Of a DNA stretch of 64,000 nt, positions 25,884 through 34,718 are shown piece by piece (position 1 is the first letter of the stretch; every line of letters begins with the position of its first letter). The stretch is from Agathobaculum butyriciproducens (GTDB lineage Bacteria > Bacillota > Clostridia > Oscillospirales > Butyricicoccaceae). The position numbers and the translations under genes are program-made. Location of the stretch: NCBI GenBank assembly GCA_003096535.1, contig QEKJ01000002.1:124001-188000 (forward strand). The letters run 5' to 3'. The notes beneath the pieces are model-generated. The model saw only the letters and a program-made list of their open reading frames with translations. It did no database searches and was not told where the DNA came from.

Positions 25884-26775
25884 TCTGTTCTCCACCGAAG
25901 AAGGCCGTCAGGATGCAAAGCTGGAAAAGATTCAGGAGATTCCGCTGTCTGAACTGCATCCCTTTAAGAACCACCCATTCAAAGTCAAGGATGACGAAGC
26001 CATGATGGAGACCGCTGACAGTATCAAGCAGTATGGTGTTCTGGTTCCGGCGATTGCTCGACCGGACCCGGAGGGCGGTTATGAGCTGGTAGCCGGACAC
26101 AGGCGGCACAGAGCCAGTGAGCTGGCAGGCAAGGAGACCATGCCAGTCATTGTTCGGGATTTGGATGATGATGCCGCCACGATCATTATGGTTGACAGCA
26201 ACTTGCAGCGAGAAAGCTTGCTCCCAAGTGAAAGAGCCTTTGCCTACCGCATGAAACTGGAGGCTATGAAGCGGCAGGCTGGTAGGCCAACAAAAGAAAA
26301 TTGTTCCCAAGTTGGGAACGATTTTGGAAAGAAGTCCAGCGAATTGTTAGCTGAACAGGTAGGCCAGAGTAAAAATCAGATTTTCCGCTACATCCGCCTG
26401 ACCGAACTAATTCCCGAACTGCTGGATATGGTGGATGAGCGAAAAATCGCTCTCAATCCGGCGTATGAGCTGTCGTTCCTGAAAAAAGAGGAACAGACCC
26501 AGCTTTTGGACGCGATGGACAGCGAACAGGCCACCCCTTCTCTCTCCCAGGCTCAGCGGCTCAAGAAATTTAGTCAGGAGGGACATTTATCCATTGATGT
26601 GATGCGGGCCATTATGGGAGAGGAAAAGAAAAGCGATCTGGACAAGGTGACATTCACCTCGGACACTCTGCGGAAATATTTTCCCAAGAGCTACACGCCC
26701 CAGCGGATGCAGGAAACTATTATCAAGCTGCTGGAACAGTGGCAGAAAAAACGCCAGAGAGATCAGGAACGATGA
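25840..26775 (+). CDS. parB: ParB-like nuclease/partition protein
   Basis: A 311-aa DNA-binding partner of ParA. The N-terminal ParB domain includes ELHPFKNHPFKVKDDEAM, VLVPAIARPDP and ELVAGHRRHRASELAG with the GxRR-type box. The central HTH region is QVGQSKNQIFRYIRLTELI. The start is TTG inside the end of parA, so the two are probably coupled. In Tn1549-type elements this gene opens the conserved backbone. Confidence 0.93.
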   Translation: MKSSAKKIELASVDDLFSTEEGRQDAKLEKIQEIPLSELHPFKNHPFKVKDDEAMMETADSIKQYGVLVPAIARPDPEGGYELVAGHRRHRASELAGKETMPVIVRDLDDDAATIIMVDSNLQRESLLPSERAFAYRMKLEAMKRQAGRPTKENCSQVGNDFGKKSSELLAEQVGQSKNQIFRYIRLTELIPELLDMVDERKIALNPAYELSFLKKEEQTQLLDAMDSEQATPSLSQAQRLKKFSQEGHLSIDVMRAIMGEEKKSDLDKVTFTSDTLRKYFPKSYTPQRMQETIIKLLEQWQKKRQRDQER

Positions 26776-26787
26776 AAGGAGCCGCCT

Positions 26788-27066
26788 ATGAGGGATATTT
26801 CAGCCCGCGAGCTGAAAGGACACAACATTCTTGCCGTGGAGCGTTTTCAGGATAACACCCGCTGGATGATTGAGTTTTCCGTCCTGCGTCCCAGCACAGC
26901 TTACGGTAGCCCCGGAGAGGAAATACGACTGTTTTTGACTGAGGACGGGTATCAGGCCGCCCTGCAAAGCCAGCAGCGTCGGGAGATCAAGATCAAGCGT
27001 TACGCTCGTGTGATTGAGGGACATATCCTCGATTTCAAACCGGGAAAACACCGCCGCCACTCATAA
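26788..27066 (+). CDS. Conserved element protein, paralogue of the 28636 gene
   Basis: A 92-aa unassigned protein beginning MRDISARELKGHNILAVERFQ. It shares ERFxxxTRxMIxFxVL and RLFLTExGYQxxLxxQ with the protein at 28636-28947, so the two are paralogues within one element. It is 12 bases after parB with a good ribosome site (AAAGGAG). Function is unknown. Confidence 0.75.
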   Translation: MRDISARELKGHNILAVERFQDNTRWMIEFSVLRPSTAYGSPGEEIRLFLTEDGYQAALQSQQRREIKIKRYARVIEGHILDFKPGKHRRHS

Positions 27067-27098
27067 ACAAATCATTACTGCGAAAGGAAAGGATTGAA

Positions 27099-27284
27099 AT
27101 GTGTACTGTAAAGGAAATCCGGGAAGCAATCTGGGAGGATTGCCATTCCCAGCATGGTATGGAATTTATAGAGATTGACCGTGTTCTGCAAACTCTGCCA
27201 TTCTCTCAGGGAAATGACCTGTTGGACAGACCGCCCATTCCCAAGCGCCCCTACCGGCGCAGAAAAAGTGAACAAAACAGCTGA
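27099..27284 (+). CDS. Small hypothetical element protein (61 aa)
   Basis: An unassigned protein starting MCTVKEIREAIWEDCHSQHGMEF and ending in an Arg/Lys-rich tail (KRPYRRRKSEQ). The start follows GAAAGGAAAGGATTGAA. It sits between a backbone gene and a terminator, consistent with a real small gene. Confidence 0.6.
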   Translation: MCTVKEIREAIWEDCHSQHGMEFIEIDRVLQTLPFSQGNDLLDRPPIPKRPYRRRKSEQNS

Positions 27285-27288
27285 CTGT

Positions 27289-27319
27289 CACAATTCTTTT
27301 TACAGGATTGTGGCTTTTT
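27289..27319 (+). terminator. Weak terminator before the replication-type HTH gene
   Basis: CACAAT (27289-27294) pairs with ATTGTG (27307-27312), followed by GCTTTTTT. Confidence 0.6.
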
Positions 27320-27353
27320 TCATACCCTGAGAAATTTGGAAGGAGTGAGGTCA

Positions 27354-28232
27354 ATGGCCGTATTTCGCATTGAACGAACCAGAGATTATACCGTGATGAG
27401 CAATCACCATTTACGCAACGGGAAACTGTCCCTGAAAGCCAAGGGGCTGCTTTCCATGATGCTGTCCTTACCGGAGGACTGGAACTATACCACCAGAGGG
27501 CTTGCCGCCATCTGCAAAGAGGGCGTGGACGCTATCGGCGGCGCGCTGCGGGAGCTGGAAACTGCTGGGTACATTGTCCGCCATCAGCTGCGAGACCGGC
27601 AAGGTCGGATCAGCGATACCGAGTATGTTATCTACGAGCAACCACAGCCGAAGAACCCGGATACGCCCCAGCCGGATACGGCTTCACCAGATACGGAAAA
27701 CCCGGATATGGTAAAACCGGATACGGAAAAGCCCGCAGAATTAAATATAGAGAAATCAAATACAGAAAAAACAATTACTTATGGATCAAGTACCGATTCC
27801 ATTCCCTTCCGGGAGCCAGTGGCAGCACAGCTGCCGGAACGGAAAGGAAGGGATGCGATGTCTGTCTCAGAGATGGAAAGTTATCGGGATTTGATTCTGG
27901 AGAACATCGAGTATGACCACATGTGCCGGGAGTTTACCACCTACCGGGAGGACCTGGACGAGATTGTGGAGCTGATGGTGGAGACCGTCTGTGCCAAGCG
28001 GAAAACCACCCGGATCGCTGGCAGCGACTTCCCCCATGAGGTGGTCCGCTCCCGTTTTTTGAAGCTGGATTGCTCCCACATCGAGTTTGTCATGGAATGC
28101 CTGCGGAACAATACCACCGAAATCCGCAACATGAAGCAGTATCTGCTTGCGGTGCTGTTTAATGCGCCGACCACGATCAGCAACCACTACACCGCACAAG
28201 TTAACCACGATATGTACGCAGGCGGCTGGTAA
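27354..28232 (+). CDS. Replication-initiator-like HTH protein (DUF6017 type)
   Basis: A 292-aa protein. Its first 90 residues resemble the winged-helix start of RepA-like initiators (FRIERTRDYTVMSNHHLRN, then AKGLLSMMLSLPEDWNYT). A Pro/Asp repeat linker (PDTPQPDTASPDTENPD) follows, and a C-terminal helical domain contains LILENIEYDHMC. The ATG at 27354 follows AAGGAGTGAGG; a frame six codons longer starts at TTG without a site. It is likely involved in replication of the excised circle, but this is inferred. Confidence 0.82.
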   Translation: MAVFRIERTRDYTVMSNHHLRNGKLSLKAKGLLSMMLSLPEDWNYTTRGLAAICKEGVDAIGGALRELETAGYIVRHQLRDRQGRISDTEYVIYEQPQPKNPDTPQPDTASPDTENPDMVKPDTEKPAELNIEKSNTEKTITYGSSTDSIPFREPVAAQLPERKGRDAMSVSEMESYRDLILENIEYDHMCREFTTYREDLDEIVELMVETVCAKRKTTRIAGSDFPHEVVRSRFLKLDCSHIEFVMECLRNNTTEIRNMKQYLLAVLFNAPTTISNHYTAQVNHDMYAGGW

Positions 28233-28280
28233 ACAGCCGCTTTTCTGCTGCCCGAAAACACCGGGAGAAAGGATTTTGCC

Positions 28281-28643
28281 ATGAAACGACCTCTTGCCTA
28301 CATTACGGCTCCCTGGAGCAACAGCCAGTATGAGAACGCCGAGAACGCTGCGGCCTACTGCCGTCAGGTGTACGATGCCGGGTATTCGCCCATCTGCCCG
28401 GTGCTGTTCCTGCCTACCTTCCTCAAAGACGAGATTCCCCAGGAACACAAGGACGGGCTGGATATGGCGCGGGACTACCTGCGCCGGTCCCATGTGCTGG
28501 TGGTCTGCGGCCACGGCATCGACGAGATCGTGAAGAATGACATTGCCACCGCCGAGCGCCTGCGGATCACCGCCACCACCCTGGACGGTATCCTGACCGT
28601 GAAGGGCCAGGGACGCGGGAAAGGAGGCGCACGCCATGCTTGA
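28281..28643 (+). CDS. DUF4406/nucleoside 2-deoxyribosyltransferase-like protein
   Basis: A 120-aa small Rossmann-like protein. MKRPLAYITAPWSNSQYENAE resembles the start of deoxyribosyltransferase-like folds. DMARDYLRRSHVLVVCGHGID is the second conserved block. The role in the element is unknown. It overlaps the next gene by eight bases. Confidence 0.72.
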   Translation: MKRPLAYITAPWSNSQYENAENAAAYCRQVYDAGYSPICPVLFLPTFLKDEIPQEHKDGLDMARDYLRRSHVLVVCGHGIDEIVKNDIATAERLRITATTLDGILTVKGQGRGKGGARHA

Positions 28644-28947
28644 GCGTAAGACCGTGGGCCAGCTGATGGAGGAAATGCGCCTCAAAGCCGGGGCGCAGAA
28701 CTACCACGGCCATGAGTACATGGATTTGGAGCGGTTTGCCGAGGACACCCGGCACATGATTATCTTCGATGTGCTGACCGACGATTCCCCGGTGGGCTGG
28801 AAAGGTGAACGGACCCGCCTGTTTCTGACGGAGGCCGGATACCAGAAAAGCCTGGAGAACCAGGAAAAGGGCCACATCAAGATTCTCAGCCATGCCAAAG
28901 TGCGCCAGGGCCATCTGTACTATGACCGCTCCGACCAGCTGCGCTGA
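28636..28947 (+). CDS. Conserved element protein, paralogue of the 26788 gene
   Basis: A 103-aa unassigned protein with ERFAEDTRHMIIFDVLTDDSP and RLFLTEAGYQKSLENQEKG. It is clearly related to the 92-aa protein near parB. The intervening genes suggest an old duplication rather than a tandem error. A possible 13-codon frame follows at 28960-29001 (MLKYLLRRLVVPP), too short to trust. Confidence 0.75.
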   Translation: MLERKTVGQLMEEMRLKAGAQNYHGHEYMDLERFAEDTRHMIIFDVLTDDSPVGWKGERTRLFLTEAGYQKSLENQEKGHIKILSHAKVRQGHLYYDRSDQLR

Positions 28948-29048
28948 AAGGAGCCTGCCATGCTGAAATACCTGCTGCGGCGGCTGGTGGTTCCGCCTTA
29001 GTATCAAGTGCCACCCCTGCAAAATCCGTGGAAAGGAGGCGATGACCT

Positions 29049-29549
29049 ATGCAGGAGGAAGTGGAAAACAGGACTTTGACGCTGGTAGTCAGCGGAACAA
29101 AGTTTACCGGGCGGTTGATGAAAGCCGCCATCACCAAATACCTTGCCCACCGCAAGGAAAAGAAGCTGCAAAAGCAGAAAAGCCGGGATACCCCCGTGAT
29201 TCCCCACGGCAAGCAGACGGTGAAACAGCTGATCGGCCAGAATCAGGGCGTTTCCAACATCGAGATCACCGACCCCTCCATCAAGGAGTTTGAGAAGATC
29301 GCGCGGAAATACGGCGTGGACTATGCGGTGAAGAAGGACCGCAGCAGCTCCCCACCCAAGTACCTGATCTTTTTCAAGGGTCGGGACGCGGATGCCCTAA
29401 CCGCTGCTTTTACCGAGTACACCGGGAAAAAGGTCAAGAAGGCGGAGAAATCCGAGCGCCCGTCCGTGCTGGCAAAGCTGAGCCAGTTCAAAGAACTGGT
29501 AAAACACGCCGTCGTGGACCGGAACAAGCGGAAGGAGCTGGAACGATGA
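29049..29549 (+). CDS. pcfB: PcfB-family conjugation accessory protein
   Basis: A 166-aa protein of the PcfB/DUF3801 type, encoded directly before the coupling protein in many Gram-positive conjugative elements. It has VSGTKFTGRLMKAAITKYLAHRK at the start and YAVKKDRSSSPPKYLIFFKGRDADAL in the middle. In pCF10, PcfB is thought to work with the coupling protein and relaxosome. The start follows AAAGGAGGCGATGACCT. It overlaps virD4 by four bases. Confidence 0.88.
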   Translation: MQEEVENRTLTLVVSGTKFTGRLMKAAITKYLAHRKEKKLQKQKSRDTPVIPHGKQTVKQLIGQNQGVSNIEITDPSIKEFEKIARKYGVDYAVKKDRSSSPPKYLIFFKGRDADALTAAFTEYTGKKVKKAEKSERPSVLAKLSQFKELVKHAVVDRNKRKELER

Positions 29550-31375
29550 AAAAGCAGCTGAACATCAAAAAGCTCATTTTGCTGAATCTGCCGTATATCC
29601 TGATGGGGCTTTTCTCCACCAACTTCGGTGAAGCGTGGCGGATGACCGTGGGTGCGGACGCTTCGGCAAAAATGCTCTCGTTCTTCTCCACGCTGCCGGT
29701 GGCGCTGGCCAGCTGGTGGCCCAGCCTGCACCCGCTGGACCTGCTGGTGGGCCTGTGCTGCGGCGGCGGCCTGCGGCTGGCTGTGTACCTGAAAAGCAAG
29801 AACGCCAAGAAGTACAGGCACGGCATGGAATACGGTTCCGCCCGTTGGGGAACCCATGAGGACATTGCACCCTACATCGACCCGGTATTCCAGAACAATG
29901 TGATTCTGACGAAAACGGAGAGCCTGACAATGAACAGCCGCCCCAAGGACCCAAAGACCGCCAGAAACAAAAATGTGCTGGTGATTGGCGGCTCCGGTTC
30001 CGGTAAGACCCGCTTCTGGCTCAAACCGAATCTGATGCAGATGCACAGTTCCTATGTGGTCACAGACCCGAAGGGAACCATTTTGGTGGAGTGCGGAAAA
30101 ATGCTCCAAAGGGGCGCACCCAAGCTGGGGAAAGACGGAAAGCCTATGAAGGATAAGCACGGCAAGGTCATTTATGAGCCGTACCGAATCAAGGTCCTAA
30201 ATACCATCAACTTCAAGAAGTCCATGCACTATAACCCTTTCGCCTATATCCATAGCGAAAAGGACATCTTGAAGCTGGTAACAACGCTGATCGCCAATAC
30301 CAAAGGCGAAGGCAAGGCCGGAGACGATTTCTGGGTAAAAGCAGAAACCTTGTTGTACTGCGCGCTTATTGGCTATATCCATTATGAGGCTCCGGTGGAG
30401 GAACAAAACTTCTCCACCCTCATTGAGTTCATCAACGCCATGGAAGTCCGTGAGGATGACGAGGAGTTCAAAAACCCCGTAGACCTGATGTTTGATGCAC
30501 TGGAAGCCGAGAAGCCAAACCACTTTGCGGTGCGCCAGTATAAGAAATATAAGCTGGCCGCTGGAAAAACAGCCAAGTCGATTTTGATTTCCTGCGGCGC
30601 TCGCCTTGCCGTGTTCGACATTGCAGAGTTGCGTGAGGTCACGGCTTATGATGAGCTGGAGCTGGATACTCTGGGAGACAGGAAAACTGCTCTGTTCCTC
30701 ATTATGAGTGATACGGATGACAGCTTTAACTTCCTGATCTCCATGTGTTATACCCAGCTTTTCAATCTGCTCTGCGAAAAAGCCGACGATGTGTATGGCG
30801 GCAGGCTTCCGGTTCATGTGCGCTGTTTGATTGATGAGTGTGCTAACATCGGGCAGATTCCGAAACTGGAAAAGCTGGTGGCCACCATCCGAAGCCGTGA
30901 GATCTCTGCCTGTCTGGTGTTGCAGGCACAGAGTCAGCTCAAGGCGATCTATAAGGATAACGCAGATACCATCATCGGTAACATGGATACATCCATCTTC
31001 CTGGGCGGTAAAGAGCCGACTACCCTCAAAGAGTTGGCTGCCGTGCTGGGAAAGGAAACCATCGACACCTACAACACCGGAGAGAGCCGTGGGAGGGAAA
31101 CCTCCCATTCACTCAACTATCAAAAATTGGGGAAAGAGCTGATGAGCCAGGATGAGCTTGCTGTTATGGATGGAGGCAAGTGTATCCTCCAGCTGCGCGG
31201 TGTGCGTCCTTTCCTTTCGGATAAGTACGACATCACCAAGCACCCCAATTTCAAGTACACTGCCGACGCGGATGATAAGAACGCTTTTGACATTGAAGCA
31301 TTCTTGTCTGCAAGGCTGAAACTCAAGCCCAATGAGGTCTGCGATGTATATGAAGTAGACACAAAGGGCGCTTAA
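29546..31375 (+). CDS. virD4: VirD4/TraG-type coupling protein
   Basis: A type IV secretion coupling ATPase that brings the relaxosome to the transfer channel, 609 aa. Two N-terminal membrane helices lie within about residues 8-90. Walker A is VIGGSGSGKTRFW near 150-160, Walker B RCLIDECANIGQIPK near 430. The C-terminal part has LRGVRPFLSDKYDITKHP. The gene is coupled to pcfB by ATGA. The normal next gene, maff2, is interrupted by the nested element. Confidence 0.94.
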   Translation: MKKQLNIKKLILLNLPYILMGLFSTNFGEAWRMTVGADASAKMLSFFSTLPVALASWWPSLHPLDLLVGLCCGGGLRLAVYLKSKNAKKYRHGMEYGSARWGTHEDIAPYIDPVFQNNVILTKTESLTMNSRPKDPKTARNKNVLVIGGSGSGKTRFWLKPNLMQMHSSYVVTDPKGTILVECGKMLQRGAPKLGKDGKPMKDKHGKVIYEPYRIKVLNTINFKKSMHYNPFAYIHSEKDILKLVTTLIANTKGEGKAGDDFWVKAETLLYCALIGYIHYEAPVEEQNFSTLIEFINAMEVREDDEEFKNPVDLMFDALEAEKPNHFAVRQYKKYKLAAGKTAKSILISCGARLAVFDIAELREVTAYDELELDTLGDRKTALFLIMSDTDDSFNFLISMCYTQLFNLLCEKADDVYGGRLPVHVRCLIDECANIGQIPKLEKLVATIRSREISACLVLQAQSQLKAIYKDNADTIIGNMDTSIFLGGKEPTTLKELAAVLGKETIDTYNTGESRGRETSHSLNYQKLGKELMSQDELAVMDGGKCILQLRGVRPFLSDKYDITKHPNFKYTADADDKNAFDIEAFLSARLKLKPNEVCDVYEVDTKGA

Positions 31376-31594
31376 TTTCGTTCCGCTTTAGAAGGGAGTG
31401 ATCTTATCTATTCGCCGCACTTGCCCTCTATGGGCCATTGGCGTACAAAGCGGACAATCGCGAGAAAAAATAATGAAAAAGGAGGACAGCCGGAATCATG
31501 CCCCCGGAAACCGGGCGGCAGATTGTTCCGGCTTTTGTATGCCTATGAAACATGACAAACCTATTTTTTAATCAGATTCCGGCTAACAAACTAT
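31376..31594 (+). other. Spacer between virD4 and maff2 with a GC-rich hairpin
   Basis: AGCCGGAA (31488-31495) pairs with TTCCGGCT (31526-31533) around an inner CCCGG/CCGGG stem, followed by TTTTGT, so it may be an attenuator. A 32-codon frame from 31473 (MKKEDSRNHAPGN...) has no clear ribosome site. The maff2 start lacks a recognisable Shine-Dalgarno, which is odd. Confidence 0.4.
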
Positions 31595-31753
31595 ATGGCA
31601 TTTTTTGAACAGGCAATCACCGTTCTTCAGACCCTCGTTATCGCGCTCGGTGCCGGTCTCGGTATCTGGGGCGTTATCAACCTGCTGGAAGGTTACGGCA
31701 ACGACAACCCCGGCGCCAAGAGCCAGGGCATGAAGCAGCTCATGGCTAATTAG
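31595..31753 (+). pseudogene. maff2, 5' part, cut by the nested element
   Basis: This encodes MAFFEQAITVLQTLVIAL and on to GAKSQGMKQLMAN, then a stop supplied by the inserted element. Maff2 is a small hydrophobic protein of the transfer region in Tn1549-type elements, probably in the membrane channel. Joining residue 50 to the fragment at 42141 rebuilds a normal 72-residue protein ending VPLLSGLFSV. The gene is thus split, not decayed. Confidence 0.88.
31730..31746 (+). repeat. Left attachment repeat of the nested element
   Basis: ATGAAGCAGCTCATGGC, codons for MKQLMA of Maff2. It matches the right copy except for G versus A at the sixth base. Confidence 0.85.
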
Positions 31754-31889
31754 ATGTAATAAAAGCGGAGAAAGGAAAAGCACAATCCAGACGGAACCGG
31801 CGGTGTAGTCAAGAAATATTGTGGAAACGCAAGATTTCTGCTATAATGGGTATAAAACACTTGACGATGGAAAGAAAGGCGGGAAGCCT

Positions 31890-32099
31890 ATGCACATTAG
31901 TTATCAGCCACTATGGAACACACTGAAAGAGCGTGGCATGAGGAAAGAGGATTTGCGGCTTGCCGCCGGTCTTACCACAAATATGATTGCCAACATGGGC
32001 AAGGGAAAGAATATCAGCATGGAAACGCTGGTTCGCATTTGTGAAGCCTTGAATTGTGGTATTATGAATGTGATTAAATTAGAACAGGACAATATCTAA
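31890..32099 (+). CDS. Small Cro/XRE-type HTH regulator (69 aa)
   Basis: A compact helix-turn-helix protein: MHISYQPLWNTLKERGMRKEDL, then LTTNMIANMGKGKNISMETLVRICEALNC. The ATG at 31890 follows AAAGGCGGGAAG; a longer frame back to 31821 has no better site. It lies first inside the nested element, a usual place for a control gene of integration or cargo. Confidence 0.8.
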   Translation: MHISYQPLWNTLKERGMRKEDLRLAAGLTTNMIANMGKGKNISMETLVRICEALNCGIMNVIKLEQDNI

Positions 32100-32320
32100 A
32101 GCGATATAATTTTATATTTGATTCGATTTGCACAAAAAATTAAATTTTAATGGTGTATATTTTCTATTGCACCCAATGTAAATAAGTGCTATCATAAAAT
32201 AAAACAAGTACATTTGAAACATTTTATGATTTGAGAGTGTGCTTGCAGGTTAGTAGCATATTGCCAATAACTGAATACAAAAAATGTAGGTTCTGGTCAT
32301 TTTAGAAAAGAGTATTGTTT

Positions 32321-32848
32321 ATGAAAAAATTTAGTAAAAGATTGTTTACCTCGTTGGTAGCGTTTTGTATGCTTTTTTCTGTGAGTGCGGTTCCTGCTTT
32401 TGCAGCGGAAACAACAACGGAAATAACGGATACTCAACAGCCGGTAGTCATTGGAGAATATGACGGATACTTAACCGATGTTATGATTTCCGATGGTGTC
32501 ACCAAAAGAGCAGTCGCTAATGTTCGTATTAACTCTTATGCAACTTATGATGAGGATGATGGGATTCAAGTTCATGTGAAGTTGTATGTACCGTGGTATG
32601 AATCTCCAAAACCGGAGTTCACTGGTATGACTGGTACAGTTAATGTGCTTATGAACAAAAAATCCACCAATACGGCATTTGCAGAATTAGCCGACGGTGA
32701 AGAAACAATCGAAACTGATGTGGATACTGGAAGAACAGGTAATAGCGGAGATAAGGGAACGGTTTCTGTTTCTGGTGTTGCTACCGCTAATAATGCCTTG
32801 GCAGGCGGTGGAGCTTTCGCTATTTCTTACCCTGTGACACTTCCCTAA
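32321..32848 (+). CDS. Secreted protein of unknown function (175 aa)
   Basis: A Sec signal peptide (MKKFSKRLFTSLVAFCMLF, then VSAVPAFA) has predicted cleavage near residue 29. The mature protein, about 146 residues, is acidic and beta-rich (QVHVKLYVPWYESPKPEFTGM), with no Cys. No family is recognised. The region 32.1-33.3 kb is clearly more AT-rich than its neighbours, suggesting recent cargo from another source. It is followed within 45 bases by a lipoprotein gene. Confidence 0.7.
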   Translation: MKKFSKRLFTSLVAFCMLFSVSAVPAFAAETTTEITDTQQPVVIGEYDGYLTDVMISDGVTKRAVANVRINSYATYDEDDGIQVHVKLYVPWYESPKPEFTGMTGTVNVLMNKKSTNTAFAELADGEETIETDVDTGRTGNSGDKGTVSVSGVATANNALAGGGAFAISYPVTLP

Positions 32849-32891
32849 TTAAATGCAAAACAGTTGTGAATTAAGGTTGGTAATAGGTAAA

Positions 32892-33317
32892 ATGAAACGG
32901 TTATTGGCAATATGCGTATGTTTTTTTATGTGTGTAGGCTTATGTTCGTGTGATTCTTCCCAAACTCGGTCGGTATCATCATATAACTGGTCTTTAGAAT
33001 TTATTACTGATTTAGATGGTAATATGTTATTCTCAGGTTCAGTGCATGATGACATACCAGTATTGGATTTGACATTGAGTTTTGAAGAAAAAAGTTTTAT
33101 CTTAACAGATAACACTCATAAACAAGAATGGACAGGTACATATTCGCTTGAAAAGATTGACAATTCTTCTTCGAAACTCGGATTAACTTTTGAAAATTTA
33201 GAGGAGCCTGTTACAGGCGTATATGGAACAAGAGTTTATTCTGATGATTCAGAAAGCGCAACAATTACATTACAAACTGATGAAAATATCCTGTCTTTTG
33301 TTGGAGAAGATTCATAA
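32892..33317 (+). CDS. Putative lipoprotein of unknown function (141 aa)
   Basis: The N-terminus MKRLLAICVCFFMCVGLCSC has a lipobox ending at Cys20. The mature part has SLEFITDLDGNMLFSGSV and TYSLEKIDNSSSKLGLTF, which looks like a small beta-barrel. No family is assigned. The ATG at 32892 has only a weak site (TAGGTAAA). Low GC and pairing with the upstream secreted protein suggest a joint surface function, for example interaction, defence or immunity; untested. Confidence 0.62.
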   Translation: MKRLLAICVCFFMCVGLCSCDSSQTRSVSSYNWSLEFITDLDGNMLFSGSVHDDIPVLDLTLSFEEKSFILTDNTHKQEWTGTYSLEKIDNSSSKLGLTFENLEEPVTGVYGTRVYSDDSESATITLQTDENILSFVGEDS

Positions 33318-33320
33318 ATA

Positions 33321-33364
33321 AAAACAGCCGCTGTAGGAACAAAATCCTACAACGGCTGTTTTTA
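33321..33364. terminator. Bidirectional terminator between lipoprotein and HTH genes
   Basis: A long imperfect stem (33321-33338 with 33345-33363), A-rich on the left and T-rich on the right, between convergent genes. Confidence 0.85.
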
Positions 33365-34183
33365 TTTCCACGGCCTGCGCCGGAAGTTCATACCAGACTG
33401 TTTTATCAGCGGGGATTTCTTGAACAGCTTTTTCAAAAGGCTTCGTTCCTCTTGTGAGAGCCGCTTGTATTTGAGCCGGAACGCCTTGCAGAATATCTCC
33501 GTGAATTGCTGAACCCTGTCCCCCGGAGATTGCATGGCCTTTTGTACTTCCCGTATAAGTTCATCGGCAGGCGTGGTATCCGGCGCACTTTCGCTGTCAT
33601 TTTCGTGCGCCTTGCGTATATCATGGAGAATGACGTCCCATGTTTTGTGCGTCACATGGCAGAAAAAATCTTCTTCCTCTATCTGACAGGCTTCCAACAC
33701 TTTGATTGCCCGGTCTGCCGCAGCTTCGGGGTGTTCTTCCAGTACCATAGCCCGTAAAGCAGCCAGTGAGCTGTTTGTGTCATGGAAGTGCATGGTTGCT
33801 ATCCCGTCCACATAGATTTCTGCGTCTGCCAGCAATTCCTTAAATTTTTCATGGGAGATAATCTCACACAGCAGCCGGTTATTGAAGCGTTCACTTTTCA
33901 GCAGTTCCACGACTTCATCACTCAAATGTAATTCTTCTATCGGGGTGTTTTCATATCTCCGATTATTGGTAAGGCCGAGCAGATAGTCAACCGACACCTG
34001 ATAGAAGTCTGCCAGCTTCAACAGGCTGCCGTGGTTAATTTCCTTGTATTCGTCGTTGTCGTTTTCATAACTGCCGAGGGCTGATTTTGAAATGCCGGTT
34101 TCCTGTGCCAGTTCTTCCAGATTCAAGCCCCGTTCCACCCGTAAATCTTTCAGGCGTTCCTGTACGGAAATGCGGGTTTTCAT
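33362..34183 (-). CDS. XRE-family HTH regulator with C-terminal helical domain (273 aa)
   Basis: The N-terminal helix-turn-helix (VQERLKDLRVERGLNLEELA, then GISKSALGSYEND ... ADFYQVSVDYLLGLT) is followed by about 190 helical residues of unknown role. Such proteins usually control the mobilization genes. It is divergent from the plus-strand mob operon, and the gap between holds its promoter. The ATG at 34183 is ten bases from AAGGAG; GTG 34189 is an alternative. Confidence 0.85.
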   Translation of the reverse strand: MKTRISVQERLKDLRVERGLNLEELAQETGISKSALGSYENDNDEYKEINHGSLLKLADFYQVSVDYLLGLTNNRRYENTPIEELHLSDEVVELLKSERFNNRLLCEIISHEKFKELLADAEIYVDGIATMHFHDTNSSLAALRAMVLEEHPEAAADRAIKVLEACQIEEEDFFCHVTHKTWDVILHDIRKAHENDSESAPDTTPADELIREVQKAMQSPGDRVQQFTEIFCKAFRLKYKRLSQEERSLLKKLFKKSPLIKQSGMNFRRRPWK

Positions 34184-34718
34184 AAACACATCGCTCCTTC
34201 CTGCGGCTGGCTGCCGCTGTTATTCCTTATTATACCATATACCGTTCCGAAATCGTGGAATTTTTCGATTTTGGGGCGGTTTTCCTATTTTATGGACATA
34301 CGGGAAAGGGTTCAAAAATGAGCTATGATTAAGTCAGTTCATCGATGGATTATTTCCAATCGAATGACCGGCCTGATGGGATATGCTCCCCGGCGATGTA
34401 GCGCAACGACCTGCGGCAAGGAAATGGAGGAACCTTGACCGCAGCGAGCGTACCAACGGGAACGAAACGCCGCTGTGAGATTCAGGGGCAGGAACGACAG
34501 CAGGACAACCCGGCAGAACTGATACCAAAACGCTACCCAAACACGACAAATCGGCGGGGTGTAGTCTGCCCCGTCCGTAATACTATGGGGCATTTCAAAG
34601 CGGCTCTATGGCCGTATTTTCCTTGAAAATCGCCCCGAAACATGACACCAAAAACCTTTATCCGCCTGTTCCCGTTGTTACGGCTGAAATGGGCGGATTT
34701 TCTATGATAGGAGGCACT
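34184..34718. promoter_or_regulatory. Divergent control region of the nested element
   Basis: A minus-strand -10 TATAAT (34229-34234) serves the XRE gene. Next to it an interrupted palindrome (ATCG...CGAT around 34250-34275) may be an operator. The rest up to 34718 has no certain gene; one low-confidence frame is listed separately. Confidence 0.4.
34435..34626 (+). CDS. Possible small protein (63 aa), uncertain
   Basis: TTG start after GGAGGAACC, reading MTAASVPTGTKRRCEIQGQ and ending FKAALWPYFP. Sequence of this type recurs in related elements as far as I recall, but that may reflect conserved DNA rather than protein. It is low-confidence. Confidence 0.3.
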   Translation: MTAASVPTGTKRRCEIQGQERQQDNPAELIPKRYPNTTNRRGVVCPVRNTMGHFKAALWPYFP

